Assembly: GCA_019634635.1 (NCBI GenBank)
Contig: JAHCBB010000033.1
Location: 1 to 54,403, forward strand
Source of the DNA: Verrucomicrobiia bacterium
GTDB lineage: Bacteria; Verrucomicrobiota; Verrucomicrobiia; Limisphaerales; UBA9464
Length of the DNA: 54,403 nt
Direction: 5' to 3'
The notes beneath the pieces were generated by a model, which ran no database searches, was not told the origin of the DNA, and saw only the letters and a program-made list of their open reading frames with translations. Shown here piece by piece: positions 28,433 to 37,413 of this stretch. Positions within the stretch are counted from its first letter, which is position 1. Each line of letters opens with the position of its first letter. The position numbers were made by a program, and so were the translations under genes.

Positions 28433-30181
28433 TCAGTTGTTTTCGAGCTCGGCGATCCGCTCGGCGAGTTTCTTCCGGATGATCCGCTGGAGTTGCTGCC
28501 GCTTGGGATCCGCGTTGTCGCCCTCGGCCTGCATCTGGGCAAGCGCCTGGCGCAGTTGGGCGACATCGGTCTCTGCCGTGAGCGACTGCACGATCCGCAG
28601 GATGATGGGGCGCTGGTCGGCGCTGAGCCCCGCGAGGTCGGGATCCTCGGACGCGTCGCCGGTCCCGGGCTTGCGGGTATAGATCGCCACCGCCCGGTCC
28701 TCCCGGGTGAAGTATTTGCGCGCCACGCGCTGCACATCCTCCGCCGTGACGGCCTGAAGTTTGGCGGCAGCCTCGTTGACCTCGCGCCAGTCACCCAACC
28801 CCTCGTTCTGCAGCACCTGGAGGAAGATCGGGAAATTGGCGGTCAGCTTCCGGTACTCGAAGGCGGCGAACTGGTTCTTGACCTTCTGCAGCTCCTCCGC
28901 CGGGACCAGTTCCTCCTTCAGGCGGTCCAGTTCGGCATCAATCGCCGCTTCCACCTCCTCCGGGGTCCGACCCTCCTTGGCCTCGCCGCCAATGTTGAAC
29001 AGGCCGGCCCATTTCCTGGAATCCTGCTGGGCATAGGTCTCGGTGGCGACCTCGCGGCCCAGCACCAGGCCCTTGTACAGGCGCCCGGTCCGGCCGGTGA
29101 GCAACAGCTGGAGCACGTCGAGCGGATAGCTGTCGCGGTGACGGAAGGCGACCGTCTTCCAGAGAATGTCCACCTGCGGGTTGGTCTCGGCCTCCGCGTA
29201 CATGCGCTTCTCAGCCACCCCGGGCGGCTCCTGGGTGGTCACCTCCGGCGGCGGGCGGATGCCGGCGGGGATCCGTCCGAAGTAGCGCTCGACCAGCTCC
29301 ACGGCCGCCTCCGGCTGGAAGTCGCCGACGAGGATCAGGGTGATGTTCTGCGGTTGGTAGAAGAGCGCGTAGAATTCGTCGGCCTCGCGTCGGGAGATGT
29401 TGGCCACGTCGCTGGGCCATCCGATGACCGGCCACATGTACGGGTGGGCGTCCCAGAACACCGCATTGAAGGTCTCGGCAAATTTCCCGAGGGGCGTGGA
29501 CTCCACGCGCAGCCGGCGCTCCTCATAAACCACGTCGCGCTCGGCATAGAACTCGCGGAACACGGGGTGCAGCAGGCGCTCGCTCTCCATCCAGCACCAC
29601 AACTCCAGCTTGTTGGCCGGCACATTGATGAAGTAGCCGGTCATGTCCTCCGAGGTGAACGCATTCATTCCGGAGGCGCCGGCGGTCGTGTACACCCGGT
29701 CGAACTCGTTTTTCACCAGCAGCTCGCGCTGTTCCTCGATCAGCCTGCGAAACTCCGCCTGCAGCTCCTGGTGGCGGGGCGTGGCATTCGTGGGAGGACT
29801 CAGGTCGTCCACCTCCCCCCGTCGCAGGGCCAGGCGCATGGACGCCTCCTCAAGGCGCATCAGGTCCCGGACCCGTTCCTGCTCCGCAATGAGCTCCAGA
29901 TCGCGTGCCGCGTCGCGGGTGCCCAGGGTGGGGGTGCCTTTGAACATCATGTGCTCGAAGAGGTGGGCGATCCCGGTGATCCCCAGGCGCTCGTTGGCGC
30001 TGCCGACCTTGACCACCCAGCCGCCGGCGATGCGTGGTTCCTCGTGACGTTCCACCATCAGCAGCTTCATGCCATTGGACAGGTGCCGCTCGATCACGGG
30101 GATCTGCTGGGCCGCGGCCGGAACCGCCAGAAGCGTGGCCGACACCAGGGAAAGGCCCGCGCAGCGCTTGAGAAATTTCAT
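28433..30181 (-). CDS. M16 family zinc metallopeptidase, catalytic subunit
   Basis: This 582-aa exported protein (MKFLKRCAGLSLVSATLLAV, cut after AAA) is the active M16 partner. The inverted zinc motif HLFEH lies at residues 73-77 within GIAHLFEHMMFKG. A charged helical insertion of about 70 residues (from ELIAEQERVRDLMRLEEAS) separates it from the next conserved block, GMNAFTSEDMTGYFINVP. The second M16 domain follows (NITLILVGDF, VDILWKTVAFRHRDS). The C-terminus adds a helical tail rich in Gln/Arg/Leu. M16 peptidases degrade peptides inside a closed chamber. It is upstream of the inactive partner gene. Confidence 0.92.
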   Translation of the reverse strand: MKFLKRCAGLSLVSATLLAVPAAAQQIPVIERHLSNGMKLLMVERHEEPRIAGGWVVKVGSANERLGITGIAHLFEHMMFKGTPTLGTRDAARDLELIAEQERVRDLMRLEEASMRLALRRGEVDDLSPPTNATPRHQELQAEFRRLIEEQRELLVKNEFDRVYTTAGASGMNAFTSEDMTGYFINVPANKLELWCWMESERLLHPVFREFYAERDVVYEERRLRVESTPLGKFAETFNAVFWDAHPYMWPVIGWPSDVANISRREADEFYALFYQPQNITLILVGDFQPEAAVELVERYFGRIPAGIRPPPEVTTQEPPGVAEKRMYAEAETNPQVDILWKTVAFRHRDSYPLDVLQLLLTGRTGRLYKGLVLGREVATETYAQQDSRKWAGLFNIGGEAKEGRTPEEVEAAIDAELDRLKEELVPAEELQKVKNQFAAFEYRKLTANFPIFLQVLQNEGLGDWREVNEAAAKLQAVTAEDVQRVARKYFTREDRAVAIYTRKPGTGDASEDPDLAGLSADQRPIILRIVQSLTAETDVAQLRQALAQMQAEGDNADPKRQQLQRIIRKKLAERIAELENN

Positions 30182-30505
30182 GGAAGCCACCGGCGGCAAA
30201 CATGCCGACCCGGGTTCGTTCGGCAAGCCCGACAGGCGGCGGATGTCCGGGCGCCCGTGGCGCCAAAGTTCGTCTCATCACCGTGCCGGTCGGACCGGTG
30301 CCGCCCCCCTTTTCTTGAATCATCCATCCCGGGGTTCACGGCCCGGAGCCCCGAACGGCGGGATCCTGACGGGCAGGGCGGATGGATGGGTCCGGCACCC
30401 GCCGGGCGGCGCCGATGCCGTGCCTCGCGGGAAAAATGTTCACGGTCTGGTGAACACGGGTGATGGTCGTCGGGAACTGGAGCTCAATCGGGAGCCGAAG
30501 GACGG
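30182..30505. other. Divergent intergenic region
   Basis: This region separates the M16 operon (minus strand) from the two-component operon (plus strand). A short palindrome CCGGTCGGACCGG lies at about 30286-30298. No coding sequence was recognised. Promoters of both operons should lie here. Confidence 0.35.
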
Positions 30506-31597
30506 ATGAACGAGGTCGTGCAACCCCCATGGACGCGGTGGCTCTGGCTCACCGCGTCGCTGCTGCTTCTGGCCGGGGTGGCGGCGGCGGATTACCTGAC
30601 GGGGTTCGAGTTGTGGTTCCTGTTCTTCTACCTGGTATCGGTGTCAGTGGCGACCTGGACCACCGGGTGGGGCGCCGGACTGCTGCTGTCGGTGCTCAGC
30701 GTCGGGGTGTCGCTCGCCGGGGATTTGGCCAGCGGTGCCCGGTACGCGAACGCCCTGGTCCCCTGGTGGAACGCCCTGATCGCCCTGTCGTTCTACCTGG
30801 CCATGGTGGCCGCCCTGACCTTCCTGCGCGCCTCGCGCGACCAGTTGGAACGGCGGGTGCAGGAGCGCACCCGCGAGCTGCGTCATGAGATTGCCGAGCG
30901 TGAACGCCTGGAACGGGCGCTCCTGGAGGTGAGTGAACGCGAACAGCGGCGCATCGGCCATGACCTGCACGACAGCCTCTGCCAGCACCTCACCGGAACG
31001 GCCCTCGCGGGCCAGGTGCTGCGGGAGAAGCTGATCGCCCGGGATCTCGACGAAGCGCGTGACGCCGAGCGGTTGGTGGGCATGGTGGAGGATGGCATCG
31101 GGCTGGCCCGCAGTCTGGCACGGGGGCTGGCGCCGGTGGAGCTTGACACGCAGGGGCTCATGGCGGCGTTGCGGGAGCTGGCGCGCACCACCAGTGCCCA
31201 CAGCCCGCTCACCTGCCGCCTCGACCTGCCGGACCCCGTCCTGCTCAATGACCCGGAGGCGACCACGCAACTCTTTCGCATCGCGCAGGAGGCCGTCCGC
31301 AACGCGGTGCGGCACAGCCGGGGCCGCGAGGTGGTCATCGGACTTCACCAGAACCGCCTGGGCGTGCGCATCACGATCCAGGACGATGGCGTCGGACTTT
31401 CGCAGGCCGTCCCGGATTCCGGCGGCATGGGACTCAGCATCATGCGGCACCGTGCGGCGATGATCGGTGCCGCGTTCGCGGTCGAGTGCCTGGAGCGGGG
31501 CACCCGGGTGAGCGTGCAGACCCGTGAACTCGGGGCGGAACTGGCGGCCCCGCAGCCGGGGGGACCCGGGGCACCCCAATGGGAGATCCCGGCATGA
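30506..31597 (+). CDS. Membrane-bound sensor histidine kinase (HisKA_3 type)
   Basis: This 363-aa protein has four hydrophobic segments in residues 10-115 (for example LTASLLLLAGVAAADYL and ALIALSFYLAMVAALTFL), so it senses through the membrane region without a large periplasmic domain. A coiled coil follows (about 116-145, RRVQERTRELRHEIAERERL). The phosphoacceptor motif is REQRRIGHDLHDSLCQHLTG, with the His in GHDLHD. The HATPase domain shows IAQEAVRNAVRHSRG, DDGVGL and GGMGLSIMRHRA. This is the NarX/DegS-like class that pairs with LuxR-type regulators. The next gene is such a regulator and overlaps it by four bases. Confidence 0.93.
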   Translation: MNEVVQPPWTRWLWLTASLLLLAGVAAADYLTGFELWFLFFYLVSVSVATWTTGWGAGLLLSVLSVGVSLAGDLASGARYANALVPWWNALIALSFYLAMVAALTFLRASRDQLERRVQERTRELRHEIAERERLERALLEVSEREQRRIGHDLHDSLCQHLTGTALAGQVLREKLIARDLDEARDAERLVGMVEDGIGLARSLARGLAPVELDTQGLMAALRELARTTSAHSPLTCRLDLPDPVLLNDPEATTQLFRIAQEAVRNAVRHSRGREVVIGLHQNRLGVRITIQDDGVGLSQAVPDSGGMGLSIMRHRAAMIGAAFAVECLERGTRVSVQTRELGAELAAPQPGGPGAPQWEIPA

Positions 31598-32250
31598 GCC
31601 TGCCACGCCGCATCTTCCTGGTGGACGACCATCCCTTGGTCCGGGAATGGCTCACCACGCTCATCGAGCAGCAGGAGGACCTCGTCGTCTGCGGCGAGGC
31701 CGGGGATGCACCGCAGGCCCTGCAGTCCATCGAGCGGCTGCGTCCGGACGTGGTCATCGTGGACATCACGCTGCCCTCCGGCTCCGGGCTTGAGCTGGTG
31801 AAGGACATCCGCTGCGTTTCTCCGGAGAGCATTCCCCTGATGCTCAGCATGCACGACGAACTGACCTACTGCGAGCGGGCCCTGCGGGCCGGGGCCCGCG
31901 GCTACGTGTCGAAGCGCGACACCACGCGCAAGATCATCACCGCCATCCGGGAGGTGTTGCAGGGCCGGCTCTTCGTCAGCGACGAGTTGCGAACCCTGAT
32001 GGCGGAGAAGTTTGTCAGCGGTTCGGCGCCGGTGTCGGATGTCCGTCAGCTCAGCGACCGCGAACTGGAGGTCTTCCGCATGCTGGGCGAGGGCCGGGAG
32101 ACCCGGGAAATTGCGGAGACGCTCGGCCTGAGCATCAAGACCGTCCAGGTCTACTGCGCGCGCATCAAGGAGAAGTTCGGCCTGGCCAATGGCACGGAGC
32201 TTCTGCGGGAGGCGATCCGTTGGTGGGACGCCGGCGGAAGCCGGCGTTGA
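31594..32250 (+). CDS. Response regulator, NarL/FixJ family
   Basis: This 218-aa protein is a transcription factor activated by phosphorylation. The receiver domain covers residues 1-120: RIFLVDDHPLV (acidic pair), the phosphoacceptor Asp in VVIVDITLPSGSG, and Lys in GARGYVSKRDT. The C-terminal LuxR-type helix-turn-helix is QLSDRELEVFRMLGEGRETR, followed by EIAETLGLSIKTVQVY. ATG 31594 overlaps the kinase TGA; an in-frame ATG at 31579 would overlap more. The kinase and regulator form one operon, followed 104 bases later by an outer-membrane protein gene that may be a target. Confidence 0.93.
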   Translation: MSLPRRIFLVDDHPLVREWLTTLIEQQEDLVVCGEAGDAPQALQSIERLRPDVVIVDITLPSGSGLELVKDIRCVSPESIPLMLSMHDELTYCERALRAGARGYVSKRDTTRKIITAIREVLQGRLFVSDELRTLMAEKFVSGSAPVSDVRQLSDRELEVFRMLGEGRETREIAETLGLSIKTVQVYCARIKEKFGLANGTELLREAIRWWDAGGSRR

Positions 32251-32353
32251 GATGGGCCGCCACCGGGGTCGAATCTCCTGTAGGGCGGCACCCGACATCA
32301 CGAATCGCCGGCGCCTGACATGCCGGGGGTCGGGGGTCGGTCTAGGATCGGAG

Positions 32354-33199
32354 ATGGGTTGCCGACATGGCTTGCTTCGCCGGGTGCTGCGGATGGTTTG
32401 CGCGGCCACGGTGGTGGGTGCGGCACACGCCTCGGGCCGGGCGCCGGCGGACGTTCTGGAGGCGGGGCCCCCAGGAAAACCCGAGGGTCCCCATATCCCG
32501 GAGCCGCTGTTGTTCGATCTCGTGCGGCCGCTCGGCGCACGGAAGGGCGAGTTGGAGGCCAATGTGGTGGGCCTGGTGCCGCTCCGGCGGACGCGAAATG
32601 GCGCGGGGCAGGCGTCGGACGAACTCGGCCTGGTGCCCCTGAGTCTCGACACCTCCCAGACGGAGTGGGCTCCCGAAATCGAGTACGCCATCCGGGACGG
32701 GCTGGCGCTTGAGCTGGAGTTCCCCTTTGAGGGGACCCGGCTGGAAGCGGTGAAGTTTGCGGTGCAATACACCATCGGAACGGCGTTTGAGGGGCAATAC
32801 ATCCACGGTGTGCAAACCATCGCCGAGCGGGCCGTCAACAGCACGGCCACCACCTGGGTCGCGTTGTACCTGGGCGGCTGGCGGTTCACGCCGCACTGGT
32901 CGCTGCTGGGCATGTGGGGGGTGGCGCATGAGACGGGTGCCGGAGCGGGCGGGGAAGGGGGCGACCGCACCCAGTTCCTCCAGAACCTGACGCTCTTCTA
33001 CGAGCTCACGGATCGGCTGCACTTCGGAGTCGAGACCAATCTGGCGGTGTCCGGACGCGCCTTCACCACGCTCCTGGTCCTGCCCCAGTTGCAGTACGAT
33101 TTCGGAAGGCATTTCTCCCTCCAGGTCGGGCTGGGTGTCGCCCGGAGCGAATCGAAGCTGCTGCCGGAGGCGGCATTCCGGGTGATCTTTGCCAACTGA
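32354..33199 (+). CDS. Putative outer-membrane beta-barrel protein
   Basis: This encodes 281 aa with a signal peptide (MGCRHGLLRRVLRMVCAATVVGAAHA). The mature chain alternates polar and hydrophobic residues in many short strands (WAPEIEYAIRDGLALELEFP, WVALYLGGWRFTPHWSLLG, LHFGVETNLAV, QLQYDFGRHFSLQVGLGV) and ends in an aromatic-containing beta strand (AFRVIFAN). This fits a porin-like or transporter-like outer-membrane barrel of about 12 strands. The substrate is unknown. It lies on the same strand just after the two-component system. Confidence 0.7.
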   Translation: MGCRHGLLRRVLRMVCAATVVGAAHASGRAPADVLEAGPPGKPEGPHIPEPLLFDLVRPLGARKGELEANVVGLVPLRRTRNGAGQASDELGLVPLSLDTSQTEWAPEIEYAIRDGLALELEFPFEGTRLEAVKFAVQYTIGTAFEGQYIHGVQTIAERAVNSTATTWVALYLGGWRFTPHWSLLGMWGVAHETGAGAGGEGGDRTQFLQNLTLFYELTDRLHFGVETNLAVSGRAFTTLLVLPQLQYDFGRHFSLQVGLGVARSESKLLPEAAFRVIFAN

Positions 33200-33306
33200 T
33201 CCGGGAATTGGTGGCGCCTTCACCGAGGTCTCCGGATCGAGTCCGATCACCATCAATCTCGCGGAGAGCACGGTGGACTGGAGGTTCTTCCGGGCCCGTC
33301 GCTGAT

Positions 33307-36072
33307 TCAACCTTGCGCCGACGTCGCCCGGGCCAGTTGCCAGGCGGTAGCCAGCGTGTCGGCGTCGGCCGGGGCCTTGTCGTCCCGGATTCGCACGATC
33401 CTCGGGAACCGCAGGGCCAGACCACTGTCGTGGCGGGTGCTGGGATGGATGCTGTCGAAGGCGATCTCGAGCACGATCCCGGGCTCGACCTCGAGCCGGC
33501 GTCCGTGCCGGCGAACGACCCGCTCGTGGAGCCGGTCAGACAATCGGGCGATCTCCATGTCGGTGAGCCCGCTGTAGGCCTTGCCGAGTGTTCGGAGGGC
33601 TCCCGTCGCCGGATCCCGAATGGCGAAGGTGTAGTCACTGAGCAACCCATTGCGCCGGCCGTGCCCGTATTCCGCGGCCACGATGACGCAATCGAGGGTT
33701 GCGAGCGCACGTTTGAGTTTCAGCCAGGCGAGCCCGCGGCGTCCGGCCAGGTAGGCGGAACCGGGGTCCTTCACCATCAATCCCTCGTTGCCACGCGCGC
33801 GGGACTGGTCAAAGGCCGTCTTGATGGCCGCCGCAGAATCCACGTGATGCCCCGGCGCGCGCAGCAGCGGGGGGGGCAGCGGCAAGGCCTCGAGTCCGGC
33901 TCGACGCTCACGGAGCGATTGGCCGAGGCGGCTGGTGCCTGCCTGCCAGAGCAGGTCGAATGCCATGAGCACCACCGGCAGGTCCGCGGCCAGAAACAGG
34001 TCGGGTTCCCGCCGGCCAAGCCGTCGTTGGAGATCGGCAAAGGGCCGCGCCCGCCCGCCCTCCATGACGAGGATCTCGCCGTCGAGGATGACATCGGCAG
34101 ACAGCCCCCGCGCCGCCTCTGCGAGTTCGGGGAACATCGCGGTGATCTCCTTGAGGTCCCGGGAATACACGGCCACGCGGCTTCCCACCCGGTGCAGCTG
34201 GCAGCGGATTCCGTCAAATTTGTCCTCGACCCAGACCGTCGGGGTCCCGGATTCGCTGCTGGACCTGGACCATTGGGCGGCGCGTTCCCAGATGGCTTCG
34301 GGAGTCGGCTCGGGCGAAGCGAGCATCAAACGAAGTGGCTGGAACGGCTGGAGGTCTGCTGCGTCGAGGCGTCCTTTGCGTGCCATCAGCGCCACATCAC
34401 CGAGACGTCCGATGCGCCGGTGGGCCTCGCGAATTCCCTCGGGGTCGTGCCCAAACGCCAGGGCCACCGCTTCCTCAACCAATCCCTCCTTCAAGCCGAT
34501 GCGCAGGTTGCCCGTGAGAATTTTGCCGAGGTATCGGGCTTCGGTTGCCTCACAACGTGCGAATGCGCGCTGAAGCAGCGGGATCCGATCCGGGGGGCCT
34601 TTGGCGGCGGCGAGCGACTGCAGGAGCGAGTGCACCGCCTGCAATCCAAGCCCCCGCTGGGCCGCGGCTGGACGGGCCGCCAGCAGCGCGGCAGCCGTCT
34701 CGCCCGTGTCGCCATGTTTCAGGTAGCCGCTGCGGAAGTCTGCATCCGAAACCCCGGCCGCGGCCGCGATGGCCTGACGCAACACCGCCCATCCCGCTCC
34801 GTGAGGGCGTCCGTCTGCAGTCAGCGATCCCCCGGCAAGCCAGGTGGTCACCCAGCCCAGTGCGGGCGGTTCGATCGTTGCGAGATAGTCCGCCAGGAGC
34901 CGCACCTTTTCCGATTTGGCCCGCAGGCTTCCAATCCGGGCGCAGGTCCGCGCGAAGCCGGCGAATGGGGGGCCGTCGTGCGGGGCCAACGCGTCCTCCG
35001 CGACGGTTGTGGCCGGTGTTTCGGTCACCGCGCGGGCCGCCGGATCCCGCCGCATCGCGCCCAGCGACAGTTCCAATTGCTCCACCTCGCTCAACGCACA
35101 GGCATCATGCCCCAGTCCCCGGAGGTGGGCGGCGAAGTCGGCCGCGAACCCATGCAGGGTGAACACGCGCCTCGGGGCGACCTGTCGGACGAAGGCCACC
35201 AGATCGGAGAAGTCGGCATGATCGCTCAACGGAAAGGCGGCATCGGCCTGGTGGCGGAAACGACAGCCGGGATCCACGGCCCATCCGGTCAGGACGGCGA
35301 TCCGGCAGGATCCGAGCCGACGTCGCAGGGCCGATATCGCCATTCCGGGCGGGGCCAGCACGACCTTCCCGGCCGCCTTGCCGGCGTCGAGCGTCTCATG
35401 GGCGGGGAAGCGGTGTCCGAGCGACTCATAGACCGCCGTCAGTTTCGCCGCGGGACCACTCAACGCGACCGGGAGGCCTGCACCCGCCAGTCCGCTCAGG
35501 ATTTCCTGCGACTTGCCGAGGGAATAGCCCAGGAGCACGGGCGTTTCGTCATTGTCGAGCGCCTCGCGGCAGAACCGGATCACCGACTCCAGAATCACCG
35601 CCGTCGGCGGAAATACATACTCCGGACGGCCGTACGTCGTTTCCATGATCAACAGGTCCGCCTTGCGCGGCTCGCAGGCCTCGGCGCTCAGGCCGGGCCG
35701 GAGCTTGAAATCCCCCGTGTAGAGCAGGGAAGTCCCCGAAGCCTCCAGGAGCAACATGGCACTGCCGAGGATGTGCCCCGCCGGCAGGAGGGTGATCGCC
35801 AACCCGGGAGCCGGCAGCCCGAGCCCCGCCCCGTCATACCGGCGTCCGAAATCCAGCACCTGCTCCATCCGCTCCCCCGCCACCCGGGCGCGCATCAAGC
35901 GTCGGGTGGGTTCCGACAGGAGCACCCGGGCATGTGCCGCCGTATGGTCGGCGTGCGCATGGGAAACGAAGACCGCTGCGTCCGGACCCATGGGGCGGTG
36001 GGCGTCGAGCCACAGTCCGAGGGCCGGCAGGTGAACGGCCCCCTCGTGGTAGCGAAATGCCAGCAGGTCCAT
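33307..36072 (-). CDS. Fused MBL-fold DNA exonuclease and ATP-dependent DNA ligase
   Basis: This 921-aa chain has two repair enzymes. Residues 1-340 are a metallo-beta-lactamase/beta-CASP nuclease of the ligase-associated exonuclease type: VFVSHAHADHTAAHARVLLS binds the metals, PAGHILGSAMLLLE and LYTGDFKLRP follow, and a late His-containing LSDHADFSDL completes the site. Residues 375-921 are an ATP-dependent DNA ligase: an N-terminal helical DNA-binding region, the nucleotidyl-transferase domain with motif I EDKFDGIR (adenylated Lys618), DGEILVMEGG, GNEGLMVKDPGSAYLAGRRG and WLKLKR, then an OB-fold with FDSIHPSTRHDSGLALRFPR. Usually these are neighbouring genes alongside an Lhr-like helicase; neither that nor the phosphoesterase is here. 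dprA lies just upstream on the same strand. Confidence 0.93.
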   Translation of the reverse strand: MDLLAFRYHEGAVHLPALGLWLDAHRPMGPDAAVFVSHAHADHTAAHARVLLSEPTRRLMRARVAGERMEQVLDFGRRYDGAGLGLPAPGLAITLLPAGHILGSAMLLLEASGTSLLYTGDFKLRPGLSAEACEPRKADLLIMETTYGRPEYVFPPTAVILESVIRFCREALDNDETPVLLGYSLGKSQEILSGLAGAGLPVALSGPAAKLTAVYESLGHRFPAHETLDAGKAAGKVVLAPPGMAISALRRRLGSCRIAVLTGWAVDPGCRFRHQADAAFPLSDHADFSDLVAFVRQVAPRRVFTLHGFAADFAAHLRGLGHDACALSEVEQLELSLGAMRRDPAARAVTETPATTVAEDALAPHDGPPFAGFARTCARIGSLRAKSEKVRLLADYLATIEPPALGWVTTWLAGGSLTADGRPHGAGWAVLRQAIAAAAGVSDADFRSGYLKHGDTGETAAALLAARPAAAQRGLGLQAVHSLLQSLAAAKGPPDRIPLLQRAFARCEATEARYLGKILTGNLRIGLKEGLVEEAVALAFGHDPEGIREAHRRIGRLGDVALMARKGRLDAADLQPFQPLRLMLASPEPTPEAIWERAAQWSRSSSESGTPTVWVEDKFDGIRCQLHRVGSRVAVYSRDLKEITAMFPELAEAARGLSADVILDGEILVMEGGRARPFADLQRRLGRREPDLFLAADLPVVLMAFDLLWQAGTSRLGQSLRERRAGLEALPLPPPLLRAPGHHVDSAAAIKTAFDQSRARGNEGLMVKDPGSAYLAGRRGLAWLKLKRALATLDCVIVAAEYGHGRRNGLLSDYTFAIRDPATGALRTLGKAYSGLTDMEIARLSDRLHERVVRRHGRRLEVEPGIVLEIAFDSIHPSTRHDSGLALRFPRIVRIRDDKAPADADTLATAWQLARATSAQG

Positions 36073-36127
36073 GGCCCGGACACGGTACCGCGATCCGGTG
36101 GACGGGCGAGCGAGTTGCCGCCAGGAA

Positions 36128-37246
36128 TCAGTCGAGCCTCCGGTACAGCTTCCCCGGGAGCTGACGCACCAAGCGTTTCAATTCGAGACTGAACAGCGCC
36201 ACGGACACGGCGCTGGCCGGCAGCCCGGTGGTGCGAATGATGTCGTCCGGGAGGTGCTCGGCGCCGGCCTGCAGGGCGACGAGCACCCGGGATTCCGGGT
36301 CGGAGAGCGTCAGCCCCGGAAGAACAGTGGCGTCGCCATCCGTGCCGGCGGCGGGGCGGTTGGAGGGCGGAAAGAGGTACTCGAACTCGCTGAGGATGTC
36401 CTCCACCCCCTCGCACAGCTTGGCGCCCTGCTTGATGAGTTCGTGGCACCCCTTGGATCTTGGGGAATCCACCCGCCCCGGAACGGCGAACACCTGCCGC
36501 CCGTACTCGATGGCAAACTGGGCGGTGATCAGCGCGCCGCTGGTCAGGTTGGCCTCGATCACCACGGTCCCCTGGGTCATGCCGGCGACGATCCGGTTGC
36601 GGATGGGAAAGCTCTGCCGATCTGCCGGGCGGTTGAATGGGAACTGGGTCAGGACGGCGCCGTGCTCGGCGATCCGCTCGTAGAGGGCGGCGTTCTCCGG
36701 CGGGAAGACCCGGTTGATCCCCGTGCCCAGCACCGCAAGCGTGCGGCCCCTGGCGGTCAGTGCTCCCTGGTGGGCCGCGGTGTCAATGCCCCGGGCCCCG
36801 CCGCTCACCACGGTCACCCCTGTGAAGGCGAGTTGGTAGGCCAGCTTCCGGGCCACCTCCTGTCCGTAGGGTGTCGTGAGCCGGGAGCCCACCAGGGCGA
36901 CTCCATTGCGATCCGCGGGGAGCAGGTGACCCCGCACGTACAGGACGATCGGCGGATCATAGATCTGACGGAGCAGGGGCGGGTACTCCTCGTCGGATGC
37001 GATCACGACCCGCACTCCCGAGGCTTCGATCCGCCGCAATTCCGCCCCGAGATCCACGGTCCGTTCCCAGCCGGCGATGGCCTCCGCGGTGTCGGTGCCG
37101 ATTCCCGGAACGGACAACAGCGCCTCCCGCGATGCCCGCAGGATGACCGCCGGGTCGGGCCCCAGGTGCGCCATCAATTGGCGGAGGCGGACCGGTCCGA
37201 CGTGATCCACCAGGTTGAGGGCGATGAGGGCTTCCCGCGAGGTCAT
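36128..37246 (-). CDS. dprA: DNA-processing protein A
   Basis: This 372-aa cytoplasmic protein protects incoming single-stranded DNA during transformation and loads RecA. The N-terminal helix-hairpin-helix/SAM-like region is VDHVGPVRLRQLMAHLG. The Rossmann core contains VALVGSRLTTPYGQEVA, VVSGGARGIDTAAHQGAL, GTGINRVFPPENAALY, FPIRNRIVAGMTQGTVVIEA and AVPGRVDSPRSKGCHELI. A winged-helix domain closes the protein (residues 300-372). ATG 37246 fits family length; ATGs upstream would add unrelated residues. The exonuclease-ligase gene begins 55 bases downstream, so the two probably form an operon. Confidence 0.94.
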   Translation of the reverse strand: MTSREALIALNLVDHVGPVRLRQLMAHLGPDPAVILRASREALLSVPGIGTDTAEAIAGWERTVDLGAELRRIEASGVRVVIASDEEYPPLLRQIYDPPIVLYVRGHLLPADRNGVALVGSRLTTPYGQEVARKLAYQLAFTGVTVVSGGARGIDTAAHQGALTARGRTLAVLGTGINRVFPPENAALYERIAEHGAVLTQFPFNRPADRQSFPIRNRIVAGMTQGTVVIEANLTSGALITAQFAIEYGRQVFAVPGRVDSPRSKGCHELIKQGAKLCEGVEDILSEFEYLFPPSNRPAAGTDGDATVLPGLTLSDPESRVLVALQAGAEHLPDDIIRTTGLPASAVSVALFSLELKRLVRQLPGKLYRRLD

Positions 37247-37413
37247 GCAGCAACCCGCATAAGCGATGGGCATCCCATGCGGCAATGCCGTCCCGTTCCC
37301 CAAGTTTCGGGAGGGTACCCCGCCGAAGCCCGTCTGACGCGTGGGCCGGGATTGTGGCTCGACGCCCGGCCGGGGTTGACCCAAGACTCCGCGCGTTGTT
37401 GCCGTTGCCGCCC

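Noticed and set aside
30286..30298. CCGGTCGGACCGG palindrome upstream of the histidine kinase
   Set aside because: A short GC-rich palindrome is expected by chance at this composition; no second copy was seen.
28313..30463. 716-codon open frame on the plus strand
   Set aside because: It is antisense to the catalytic M16 gene, which has a signal peptide and HLFEH.
32255..32300. GGGGTCGAATCTCC, a possible tRNA 3' end
   Set aside because: No cloverleaf could be built upstream; the sequence overlaps the end of the response regulator gene.
33208..36192. 994-codon open frame on the plus strand
   Set aside because: It is entirely antisense to the exonuclease-ligase fusion, whose motifs are unmistakable.
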